A stretch of 36,702 nucleotides of DNA from a virus. The notes beneath the pieces are model-generated. The model ran no database searches and was not told the origin of the DNA. It was given only the letters and a program-made list of their open reading frames with translations. The DNA lies in the IMG/VR virus record IMGVR_UViG_3300017818_000046, positions 1 through 36,702 of that record, one strand, 5' to 3'. The translations under genes and the position numbers were made by a program. Below, piece by piece: positions 19,849-28,400 of this stretch (within the stretch, counting starts at the first letter, position 1; the number at the start of each line of letters is the position of its first letter).

Positions 19849-22800
19849 ATGTCTATTACAGCTTTACCTGCCTCTGGAAGAATAACATTAGCACAAATTC
19901 AAGGCGAATTCAATCCCTCTGATAATTCAGCACCACATGCGTTATCTGAATATTATAGAGGACATGGCAATGTTGAAGATATTATTGAGAACGAAAATAT
20001 TCCAGCTGTTCAAAAGACTCAAATAAAATTTAGTGATTTCTTTGGCACCAGTGATGAGGTGGGACCATCTTCCGTCGATCTCCCTGCAATTAATGTTGAA
20101 GATTTTTGGCAAGAATGTCAGGGTGTTAATAATTGGAACGATATTCAGGATAATTGGAAACAATATGTAACTAGAATTAATGATAGACATGCGGTTGCAG
20201 TAGATGTTCGTTCTGAAAAAGCGAAAGTTGAAGTAGAATTTAATAATACAGGTTTTGGTCCTCCCATAATGATGGAGACTGGTGTTGGGGAAGATACTGG
20301 ATTTGAAAAACTCCTTAGAAATACGCAAGAAAATAAAGATTACTTTGAATTTGGTGAATGGGCTCTTACTGTACCAAATAAATTTTATAGATTTAGAATA
20401 GTTGCAACTGCTGGTGGTGGAAGTGGAAGTGTTCAAAAAACAGAATTGACAGGAGATGCTCTTCTCAATAAAGATTTGCCTGGATTAGAGGAATCTGGTT
20501 ATAAGGGAGGAGATGCAGTAATAATATCAAATGGTGCCACCGTTAAAATGTTTGGTGCTCCTGGCGGAACTGACCCTGATGGAATTCCTGATGTTTCAAT
20601 TATTCCAGAACAGGGACAATATACAGTTAAGAATAATGGAACAGTTACAGGAGATTATTTAAAAATATCTTCAACCACTGTTGAACATCCTTTGGTTGTA
20701 ACTAAAGGAAATTATATATTGGAAGCCGGCCAAAAACACACCATCAAAATTGTTGGCGGTGGTGGAGGCGGTGGTGCTGGCTCTGATGATTGGAAAGATT
20801 TTGGTGCGGTTGGTACGGCGGGTACAGCAACAACCATAGAAATTCTCAAAGAAGATGGAAGTGTTCACGAAACATATTCTGCAGCTGGCGGCCGCCGAGG
20901 TAAAGGTGGAGACAGGCCGAAATGGGGTGGTGGAGAAACCAGCACCCATACGCGATTGATTGGTCTTAAATATGGAGAAAGAGGCCAAAGTAGTACATTC
21001 GGGGCTGGTGGCGGTGGCGGCGCCCAAGGCAGTACTGGTAGGCACGGTACTGCTGGTGGCGCTGGGGGAAGAGGAGCCGGCGGCGGCGGCGGTGGCGCAG
21101 GAGTCAAATGGAGAACTGGATTTGGCGGTCAAGGAGGCGGGGCCGGAGAAGAAAAAACTGTTGAAATTGATTTGACAGGAAAGACTCAAAATTGGACTAT
21201 GAAAGTGACAGCCATAGGTCAAGGCGGCGCTGGAGGTCCAAGAGATGGTGGTAGCACAAAAGGTGGTGCAGGCGGCACGGGCGGAAATGGTGCTATAGAA
21301 TATAATTCAGTTATGTCGAGTGATAAACCAAGATTTGTTCAATTCTATTGGAGCAATAATGTAATTGAAAGTTATTATGCTGGAAATAATTCTCGCACCA
21401 CAGCACAGGAATATTCAGGCACTTCTTATAATTATATTTCAGAAGTAAATGAAATTTCAAGAGTAGGAGAAACTAGATACTATTCTCTCACAAGAATTCC
21501 AATTCCAGAAAGCGCCGATAATGATGGAGTTGCTGATGTCAATTGGAGTACATCTAGAAGCAATCTAATGGAAGTTTCTGGTGGAATTGAAACGAGTAAA
21601 CCACTTGGAAAATATATGCACAGATTTCCAGATTCAGCAAAAAGATATACTCAAGACAATATTGTAAACTATACTGTAGGGGAAGATGGAAACTTTATGT
21701 TGCCTATTGGGCCTCCTACGGGAAATGCGAGATTTTCTGTTTTTGGAGACCCATCAAAATATCCAATAAACATGTATTACAGAGAATTCGATCAAAGAGC
21801 TCAACATCAAGATAAAAAAGGTGGATCTGGTAAAGGCGGAAAATCGTTTTATGGGGATGGAACTGTAGGCGCAGCAGAATATCCAAATATTTCGGGCCCC
21901 GAAGGAACACCAGCTTTTGGAGCCGGTGGCGGGGCCGGTCAGCACGGCGGTAGAGGGAGTGATGCGTATGGCTATACTGAAACGTATGGTGGATATGGAG
22001 CTCCAACTGCATATCTAGGAGACTTCTCATGCGAACCAGGCGATATTATTAATATCCAAGTTCCACAGGGCGGTAGAGAATCTAGAAACGAATATACAGA
22101 ATATGATGAAGATACAGGTGATGGACAGAGATACGTTTCTAGAGCGGATCGCGGGGGAGATGGTTTAGTTCAGATATATGGACTACATGGTCCTTCATTT
22201 ACTGAAATGTCTCATGGCGGAATTGTTCTTATGGACGACACAGGAAGAGTTTTGAAAAATTTATATTCTAGTGGCACATCGAAACGTGGTGTAAATGAAG
22301 GCCTTCCTTCAATTCCAAACAAAATAAGTGTTGTTTTAAATGGAACAACCGATCCATCAAGTCCAAAAAGATATTATATTGGATATACAGCAAGAATTAG
22401 AAAGTCTGGTAAATTTAGAACTCCAACTAAATTTAATGCCCCAGGCGCAAAGGTCACTATCACTCCAACATTTACGGAAAATGTTACACCAACTGAGTTC
22501 CAACCAATATACTTGCTCCCAGACTATCAAGGACAAGAAGAGGTTTCAGTTGGAACTTTTGGCACTAGAGATGCTATTGATAATGAATTGGTTCCAAACT
22601 GGTTCATAAAGAAATGTGATGTAACTTTTACAGCCACAAGGGATGCTGGAGACAGTAATACCGCTACTTTTACTAAAGTGGAATCAACAAATGCGGATGT
22701 TGGACCAGATACCATTACTTTTGGCCCGAATGGCGGAACCCAAACATTTACAGTGGCAGAAGATGAAGTATATGCTTTGAGGCCCAGCAATATAACTAAC

Positions 22801-23247
22801 AATAGAGGCGCTGCTGGAGGAACTTACACCATAAAAACTTATGCTTATGAAGATGGAAGATTTCAGTTAGAAGACCGTTCCTCTGTTGATAGTTGGGCCA
22901 ATGCCGATCTTGGTGTTACTCCCTCTATGGGAAAATTCTATGTTGAGACTGGAGTGACATATTTTAGTTGTGGTAGAGAAACAAATTCTTCAGGAAGAAC
23001 TGCCGGAACAGTAAGGAATTATGTTGCAGCCGTGGTCATGTCCCATGATGATCCGGGCGCTTGGAAAAATGATAACAATAATGATGATCGAATCACATAC
23101 ACCTACACAGACACACAAGTCATAGTCGATTTCGGCAGCGGTATGGTTCATACACACGACAGAGTTTCCACCGACCCAGATGGAGTCCAAAGCGAGAATG
23201 GCGGTTTGGATCTGTTCTCCGGCAGCAGTTGGTTGGGTGGATGGTAA
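19849..23247 (+). CDS. Glycine-rich putative receptor-binding tail adhesin
   Basis: An 1132-residue protein. Residues 1-75 form a phage tail N-terminal domain (SGRITLAQIQGEFN, LSEYYRG, IKFSDFFG), a pattern found at the head of many phage tip proteins. Glycine-rich blocks follow at about 297-435 (IVGGGGGGGAG, FGAGGGGGAQG, GAGGGGGGAG), 457-483 and 656-720. They resemble the glycine-rich motifs of T-even gp38-type adhesins, which form polyglycine helices with host-specific loops. Residues about 780-1132 are beta-rich and not recognised; the end is SGSSWLGGW. The glycine blocks are clearly more GC-rich (runs of GGC/GGT) than neighbouring genes. It follows the fibre gene by 23 bases. A host-recognition role is inference from architecture and position. 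Confidence 0.75.
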   Translation: MSITALPASGRITLAQIQGEFNPSDNSAPHALSEYYRGHGNVEDIIENENIPAVQKTQIKFSDFFGTSDEVGPSSVDLPAINVEDFWQECQGVNNWNDIQDNWKQYVTRINDRHAVAVDVRSEKAKVEVEFNNTGFGPPIMMETGVGEDTGFEKLLRNTQENKDYFEFGEWALTVPNKFYRFRIVATAGGGSGSVQKTELTGDALLNKDLPGLEESGYKGGDAVIISNGATVKMFGAPGGTDPDGIPDVSIIPEQGQYTVKNNGTVTGDYLKISSTTVEHPLVVTKGNYILEAGQKHTIKIVGGGGGGGAGSDDWKDFGAVGTAGTATTIEILKEDGSVHETYSAAGGRRGKGGDRPKWGGGETSTHTRLIGLKYGERGQSSTFGAGGGGGAQGSTGRHGTAGGAGGRGAGGGGGGAGVKWRTGFGGQGGGAGEEKTVEIDLTGKTQNWTMKVTAIGQGGAGGPRDGGSTKGGAGGTGGNGAIEYNSVMSSDKPRFVQFYWSNNVIESYYAGNNSRTTAQEYSGTSYNYISEVNEISRVGETRYYSLTRIPIPESADNDGVADVNWSTSRSNLMEVSGGIETSKPLGKYMHRFPDSAKRYTQDNIVNYTVGEDGNFMLPIGPPTGNARFSVFGDPSKYPINMYYREFDQRAQHQDKKGGSGKGGKSFYGDGTVGAAEYPNISGPEGTPAFGAGGGAGQHGGRGSDAYGYTETYGGYGAPTAYLGDFSCEPGDIINIQVPQGGRESRNEYTEYDEDTGDGQRYVSRADRGGDGLVQIYGLHGPSFTEMSHGGIVLMDDTGRVLKNLYSSGTSKRGVNEGLPSIPNKISVVLNGTTDPSSPKRYYIGYTARIRKSGKFRTPTKFNAPGAKVTITPTFTENVTPTEFQPIYLLPDYQGQEEVSVGTFGTRDAIDNELVPNWFIKKCDVTFTATRDAGDSNTATFTKVESTNADVGPDTITFGPNGGTQTFTVAEDEVYALRPSNITNNRGAAGGTYTIKTYAYEDGRFQLEDRSSVDSWANADLGVTPSMGKFYVETGVTYFSCGRETNSSGRTAGTVRNYVAAVVMSHDDPGAWKNDNNNDDRITYTYTDTQVIVDFGSGMVHTHDRVSTDPDGVQSENGGLDLFSGSSWLGGW
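20738..21300 (+). repeat. GC-rich polyglycine-coding tract
   Basis: Dense GGN-codon stretch inside the adhesin-like gene. It includes several runs of five to seven consecutive glycines and contrasts with the AT-rich surroundings. Such tracts are prone to replication slippage and to recombination between related phages. Confidence 0.7.
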
Positions 23248-23275
23248 AGGTTGAAACTAGTAAGGATAAAATATA

Positions 23276-23314
23276 ATGACATTCGCAATACAAATATTTG
23301 AAGGTAGATATTAA
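23276..23314 (+). other. Possible 12-residue leader ORF overlapping the next start
   Basis: In the 66-base gap an ATG at 23276 is preceded by AAGGA (23262-23266, 9-base spacer) and reads MTFAIQIFEGRY. Its TAA shares its last base with the ATG of the next gene at 23314. A separate GAAGG site (23300-23304) serves that next gene. It could couple translation, but may be chance; there is no other support. Confidence 0.25.
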
Positions 23315-25362
23315 TGGCACAAAGATATGTAGATCCTAGCACTTTTACAAACTACGGAGTATCTAGACAAAGAAGTTCTTTCACCACACTTCAGGGTGTT
23401 GGTGAAATTTCTAGTGCTGGAGCGATTTCTGGCGGCGCGATGATGGTTCTTGCGACAGATTTGACTACAAGTTGGACTATGTATAATGGAGATCCTATTG
23501 CGGGAAATGAAATTATTGATCAGGATATTGCCAGTCCAGTGACTCCAATCACAAAACAATTTTTCACACAGGTTTCTTTGAATCGTCCAACCACTTCTAA
23601 TGGCGCGGGCTCTGGACCTTATGCTGGAGTTGCAAACTTTAGTCAACTCAATGCTGGAATTAATCCAGAACAACATGTTATGGTTTTTGAAACTAATGAC
23701 GATATTTTACCAAAAAGTGGTGCCGTTTCGAGAGGGATTGACCAAAATTATAGAATTAGATTTGAGTTGGATTTGCGTCCAAGACTTTATTTTGATGTGG
23801 CAGGAAATTCTGGTGATGTTGAATTTAACCAAGAATTATATCAATTAAATATTCGTATGAGTTCTAGGGGCGATCCGCAATATGCAGTTGGTAGTACAAT
23901 TGATGAAGCAACATTTGTTCCAGATTCTTATCATCCTGGCTATTCATTTACAGGAACATTAGCTTCTGGATGGGAGTTATCCACAGGAATACCAAATCCA
24001 AAATATGGTTGGTTCAAAGTAAATGTAGGAACCGCAAATCAAATATTAAATGATGGTAGTGTAGTATCTCCACAATTGAGTGGTGATGGACTTATTACAT
24101 TAGAAAACGGTTCGTCCACAAACACATCAGTTATTAGAAATCCTGGCGAAATGGTAGACTTATCTTTTGATGATGTTGTTATTGCTGCTGATGTTTCTAA
24201 TAGTGGCCCATATCATGTTTACGGAACTGAAACGGACACTTCTACATATGGCCTTAGTAAAGGATATTATTATCCATTGTATCTAGACCAAGCAGCTTCG
24301 AATGCAGCGGATATTGCAGCAGGAGGCACAGGAATATCTCATACTCATACTTTTACTGAATATCCTCTTGCCACCTTCTATATGCCAGATTCTGACCAAA
24401 ATCATACAATGGCAACCGCTCCGAGCTCTTCTAGTTACACAAGATATATAAACAATAGATCGATAAGATTTAGAAATAAAAGAAAAGGTGGTGGATGGTT
24501 TAAGAGATATCCTAAAACCGACCCTACTCTTGAAGGAACATATCCTTTTTCATATAGATTAACAATGACTGAAAGAGGATTAATTTTATATATGTATGAT
24601 GATGCGGCAAGTGATCAGGCAGATGATTATGCGTGGTTTTGCGTTCAAAGAACAGTAAGCAATGAAAGTGGATTACCAAGAACAGATGAGGGTTCAAAAT
24701 TTCCAGTTCACGCAATGTACTCATGTTCAAGAGAATCTTCATATTCTAGTGATGCAGGAGTTTATTTTTCCAGTCAGGCTGCAAATTTACAAACAGCAGA
24801 AACTATGGTTAATCAAGTTTACGACGATCAAGGAAATGAATATACGCTTGAAAATATTGATAATACTAAAACATTTTATATTTTGAGTCCATTTGATAGA
24901 GAAGATTATCTTGGAGATGAAGCAGCCGCAAAAAATATTTGGAGATTTGTTGTAAGAGAATTTGATATTCAAAAACCATCTGATGTTCATAAATTTGCAA
25001 CAAGACATCAAATTGATAGCAATGCAGTAATCAATCCACTGGAACAATTAGCAATCACAGACGAAAACAGATTTGTCATTACATTTCCAACGGGACTTAC
25101 GACACAAAGATTTATGTATCCAAAAGAAGAGATAGATCTTATTTGTTTTTCCTCTGCTGAAGTTGTTGCTGAAGGAAGTAATATTCCAATGGCAACATAT
25201 CTATACGATGGAGCTAGTGAAGATAAAAGACGCTATCAGGGAATGCGTTCAACTGCTGCATTTGGAAACGGTATGAGAATTATGGTTTTGGTTAATTCAC
25301 AATACATATTTAATTCGGATGTTAACTTAGATGCCAACGACCCTGTTGGAACAGGAACTTAA
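23314..25362 (+). CDS. Virion structural protein, shortest of three tandem paralogues
   Basis: A 682-residue protein not identified by name. It shares three modules with the next two genes: module A near residue 146 (NYRIRFELDL), module B near 394-475 (GGWFKRYPKTDP, then DDYAWFCVQRTV and FPVHAMYSC), and module C from about 543 to the end (IWRFVVREFDIQKPSDVH, INPLEQLAIT, YPKEEIDLICFSSAEV, FGNGMRIMVLVN). Here B and C are separated by only about 70 residues, whereas the other two carry inserts of about 560 residues. Its N-terminus (MAQRYVDPSTFTNYGVSRQR) differs from theirs. The ribosome site GAAGG is 9 bases upstream. It is probably an external tail or baseplate-attached component; that is inference from neighbours. 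No cleavage or enzymatic motif is visible. Confidence 0.72.
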   Translation: MAQRYVDPSTFTNYGVSRQRSSFTTLQGVGEISSAGAISGGAMMVLATDLTTSWTMYNGDPIAGNEIIDQDIASPVTPITKQFFTQVSLNRPTTSNGAGSGPYAGVANFSQLNAGINPEQHVMVFETNDDILPKSGAVSRGIDQNYRIRFELDLRPRLYFDVAGNSGDVEFNQELYQLNIRMSSRGDPQYAVGSTIDEATFVPDSYHPGYSFTGTLASGWELSTGIPNPKYGWFKVNVGTANQILNDGSVVSPQLSGDGLITLENGSSTNTSVIRNPGEMVDLSFDDVVIAADVSNSGPYHVYGTETDTSTYGLSKGYYYPLYLDQAASNAADIAAGGTGISHTHTFTEYPLATFYMPDSDQNHTMATAPSSSSYTRYINNRSIRFRNKRKGGGWFKRYPKTDPTLEGTYPFSYRLTMTERGLILYMYDDAASDQADDYAWFCVQRTVSNESGLPRTDEGSKFPVHAMYSCSRESSYSSDAGVYFSSQAANLQTAETMVNQVYDDQGNEYTLENIDNTKTFYILSPFDREDYLGDEAAAKNIWRFVVREFDIQKPSDVHKFATRHQIDSNAVINPLEQLAITDENRFVITFPTGLTTQRFMYPKEEIDLICFSSAEVVAEGSNIPMATYLYDGASEDKRRYQGMRSTAAFGNGMRIMVLVNSQYIFNSDVNLDANDPVGTGT

Positions 25363-25388
25363 TAAAGATATAAGGACTATTTTTTTTT

Positions 25389-25396
25389 TATAAATA
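25389..25396 (+). promoter_or_regulatory. T4-type late promoter TATAAATA, second paralogue
   Basis: Exact TATAAATA directly after a run of ten T. The predicted start is near 25402, giving a leader of about 23 bases. A 23-base stretch from 25383 to 25405, including the element and its AAAGAAAA flank, is identical to 29703-29725 upstream of the third paralogue. Confidence 0.8.
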
Positions 25397-25411
25397 TAAA
25401 GAAAAATACAC

Positions 25412-25418
25412 AAAGGAG
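25412..25418 (+). promoter_or_regulatory. Strong ribosome binding site AAAGGAG
   Basis: Near-perfect Shine-Dalgarno 6 bases before the ATG at 25425. It is much stronger than the sites before most genes here and fixes the start of the 1421-residue protein. Confidence 0.85.
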
Positions 25419-25424
25419 AATTTA

Positions 25425-28400
25425 ATGCCTATCGCCAGCGGATTCAGTATTCAAAGAAATGACATTATTGATGTCGCACACCGGACGCAGAAAGAAATGC
25501 ACACAGCAAATTCTGCGACCGATACCTATATTTTAAGATCAAAACCAGATTTCACTGATAAAGAGTGGGAATGGGATATCAGAATGGGTGAAGTCAGATT
25601 GTATCTGGATAGAAGAAAAGGAAATAATGTTCTTGCTATTCCAACAATGGCATCAGAAATAACAGAATGGCGCGGAAAAAATTATACGGAAGGTTCTTTA
25701 GTTGCTGGAGAAGGTGGTGTAATTTACGATAGTAGTGTTGGTGAATTTGGAGCATTAATATTTAGCGATCTTTCTAAACCAACTTCTGGCGAAATTGTTG
25801 AAATTCAATATAGTGAGGCACTAGAAAAATTTACTGGCAATGACGGCGGCCTTCTTTTCCAACTGGCACATGACCTTTGTGTTCATCCATATAATACTCC
25901 AGAAACTTTTAGGGCAAAATTTAGTAATGCAGAGACATTAAAAATTAATCCGGCCGGAGATGCGCTTGATCCAACCACTAATGGCATCAACCCAAGCCAA
26001 ACAATTACTGGAACTCTTCTTAGCCAAAACGGCGACAACCTATCGGTGTTCAGAAACGATTTATCTGTAAGATATAATCATGATTATTTAGAAGATGGAA
26101 CGAAGGCTGAACAAAGAGAAGGGTATCAGTTGTGGAAGGTTGTTACAGAACATAGAGAATCGGCCACTGTAGACCTTAGTGCTGGCGCTAACGCAACAAC
26201 TCCTATAACTTTGATGGACGATTTTCCTTTAATTGAAGGAGATCTTGGTTCTGGTGAATTTAGAGTTGCAATTAATGGAAGAGTTATTCCAAGAGATCAC
26301 TATACAATTAGTAGTGAGGTTGCTGATAGAAAATCTACATTCAAACTGATAAGAGATACAACTTTATATCCACTAACTTGGGTCGCAGATTTAGTTTCAT
26401 CGAATATTGTAATCACCTATCATTGGGCAAAATCGCTAGATGTTCCATATGGGGCATTAGTTGGTTATAAAGGAATGGGCCCAGATCAGGCAAATTTAAC
26501 ACAAACTAATGCAACTGTAAATCCAGCAGATGGTTCTTTTCCTAGACAGGGCGCAGATAAAGAGTATTGGGTATATAGTACTCCAATTTTAGCATCCCCT
26601 GCTACAACAGGAATTAACGGATTTGTTGGTTGGGTTTATGATACTGGTACAAACGCAGCAAATGTTGTAACAGATCAAAGTACGGTAGGTACACCTATTA
26701 CTACAGATGGAATGAGCGAAAGAAGAAAAAATCTTGCTACCGTTTCTGATGGAGATGTATTCTACTTATCTTTCGTTCAAAATGACGATTTTGCAAACCC
26801 ATTTGAATTGGTTTATCCAAAACCAGTAAGTTCTGAATCAGCTGATGTTAAAGCAGCGCTGAGAAGAATTACTAATAAATTTCTTGTTGAGTCAGATAAG
26901 GGTGTTGATTTATTGTCAGCATCAGATATGTCTTTCCTTAATAGTTATTCTCCTGTTACTGCAAGAAAATCACAGAGATGGAGAATTAGATTTGAATGGA
27001 ATGAATCTGACTTTGCATTAAAAGTAAATGTTGCAACACACCATCAATTAAAAGATGATATGACCATTACTCAGCCTCAAGGTAGAGATGGAATTAAGTC
27101 TCCAGTCTATAGAGAGCCTGGAGAACTTTGTGATGTTTATAAAGAACCTGTTATTGGAAAGGGTGCAAGCGTTCAAATTACAACAGCAAAACAACAGTGG
27201 TTCAAAAGAAATAAAATTGTTGATGAATTGTCCTTAACATATCCAATGTCATATCGTTTGACATGTACAAATCATGGGTTAGGATTATTTTTGTTCGATC
27301 AAGCCTCAGTAGATCAAGATGATGATTACGCATGGTTTGTTGTACAAAGACATGTGGATCAAACAACAGGACAGCCAGAATATACTGACAAGTCTCCCGT
27401 ACATTGTGTATATTCTCCATTCAAACCAACTGCTGATATATCTACCATTAATAGATATTATGCTGTAGATGATTTGGATGATTTATCTCAACCACCGCCA
27501 ATTGCGAATGCATTGGGAGATATTTTTAAATCCGAATCTCCAACGATTTTCATAGACAAAGATAATTCTATTTTTAATGGATATGTAAATGCTGTAGATT
27601 TTAATAGTTTTGGATACACCACTGGCGTATCTGCTGGTATTTCCACTGGTGGAAATATAGTTACCACAGATTTCAAGGCCGATTTGTTTAGAGGAATTAC
27701 AGGCACTTCTGGAATTCCTTCGACATCTCTCTGGTCAGCAACAACATATTCGTTTCAAATAGATGCTAATACAGCTGATCTTTCAACATTGGAAGATTCC
27801 GGCGCATTAATGGCTGGACGATATATTCAATTTGATGCTAATGATGCCTCATTTGCCTCAGCACCAAATCCAGCTGATGCCGTTGGCGGGCGTATTATAT
27901 CATATAACAAAAGCACTAAGGAATTGGTAATTTCTATGTCAGCAGACAAGAAAGCAGTTGCAGATGCTCTTGCGGGACAGGTGCCGGTTACTGCACACTT
28001 AGGAACAAGTGCGACTGGTGATGTGATAGGAATTAACGATTTTGCACAATCATCTCTTGCACAAGATTATGGGATTTTACATACTTTACCATATACAGGT
28101 GCGGACCAAGTTCTATTGACAACTCATAGTAGTGATTCAAATGCATTGTGTGTGAAGAATGAACTTGGAAATGTAAATGATTTGAATGTTGTTGGATTTA
28201 ACTCCCTTCCAAGAAGAAGAGAAACGGCAGTTACAATGGGTGCGTCAAAATCTCCAGTTCCACTTATAAGAGATTCTTTAGCAAATCCAGTTTCTATGAT
28301 TACTGCTACTTCTAATGGTAATAATTTTACAGCAAATCATCCAGCAGCTGCTCTGTGGGTAAATACATTAGATATGGCTCCTTCTGCTTCTGGTAATGTA

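Noticed and set aside
20671-21222. Minus-strand ORFs rich in Ala/Ser or Pro (183 and 80 residues) opposite the glycine-rich gene
   Set aside because: They are complements of GGN codon runs in the long plus-strand gene; no start signal supports them.
23262-23278. AT-rich GATAAAATATAATG before the first paralogue as a late promoter
   Set aside because: It does not match TATAAATA without an extra base, so I could not support a promoter.
25363-25388. T10 run after the first paralogue as a terminator
   Set aside because: No GC-rich hairpin precedes the T run; it belongs to the late-promoter flank.
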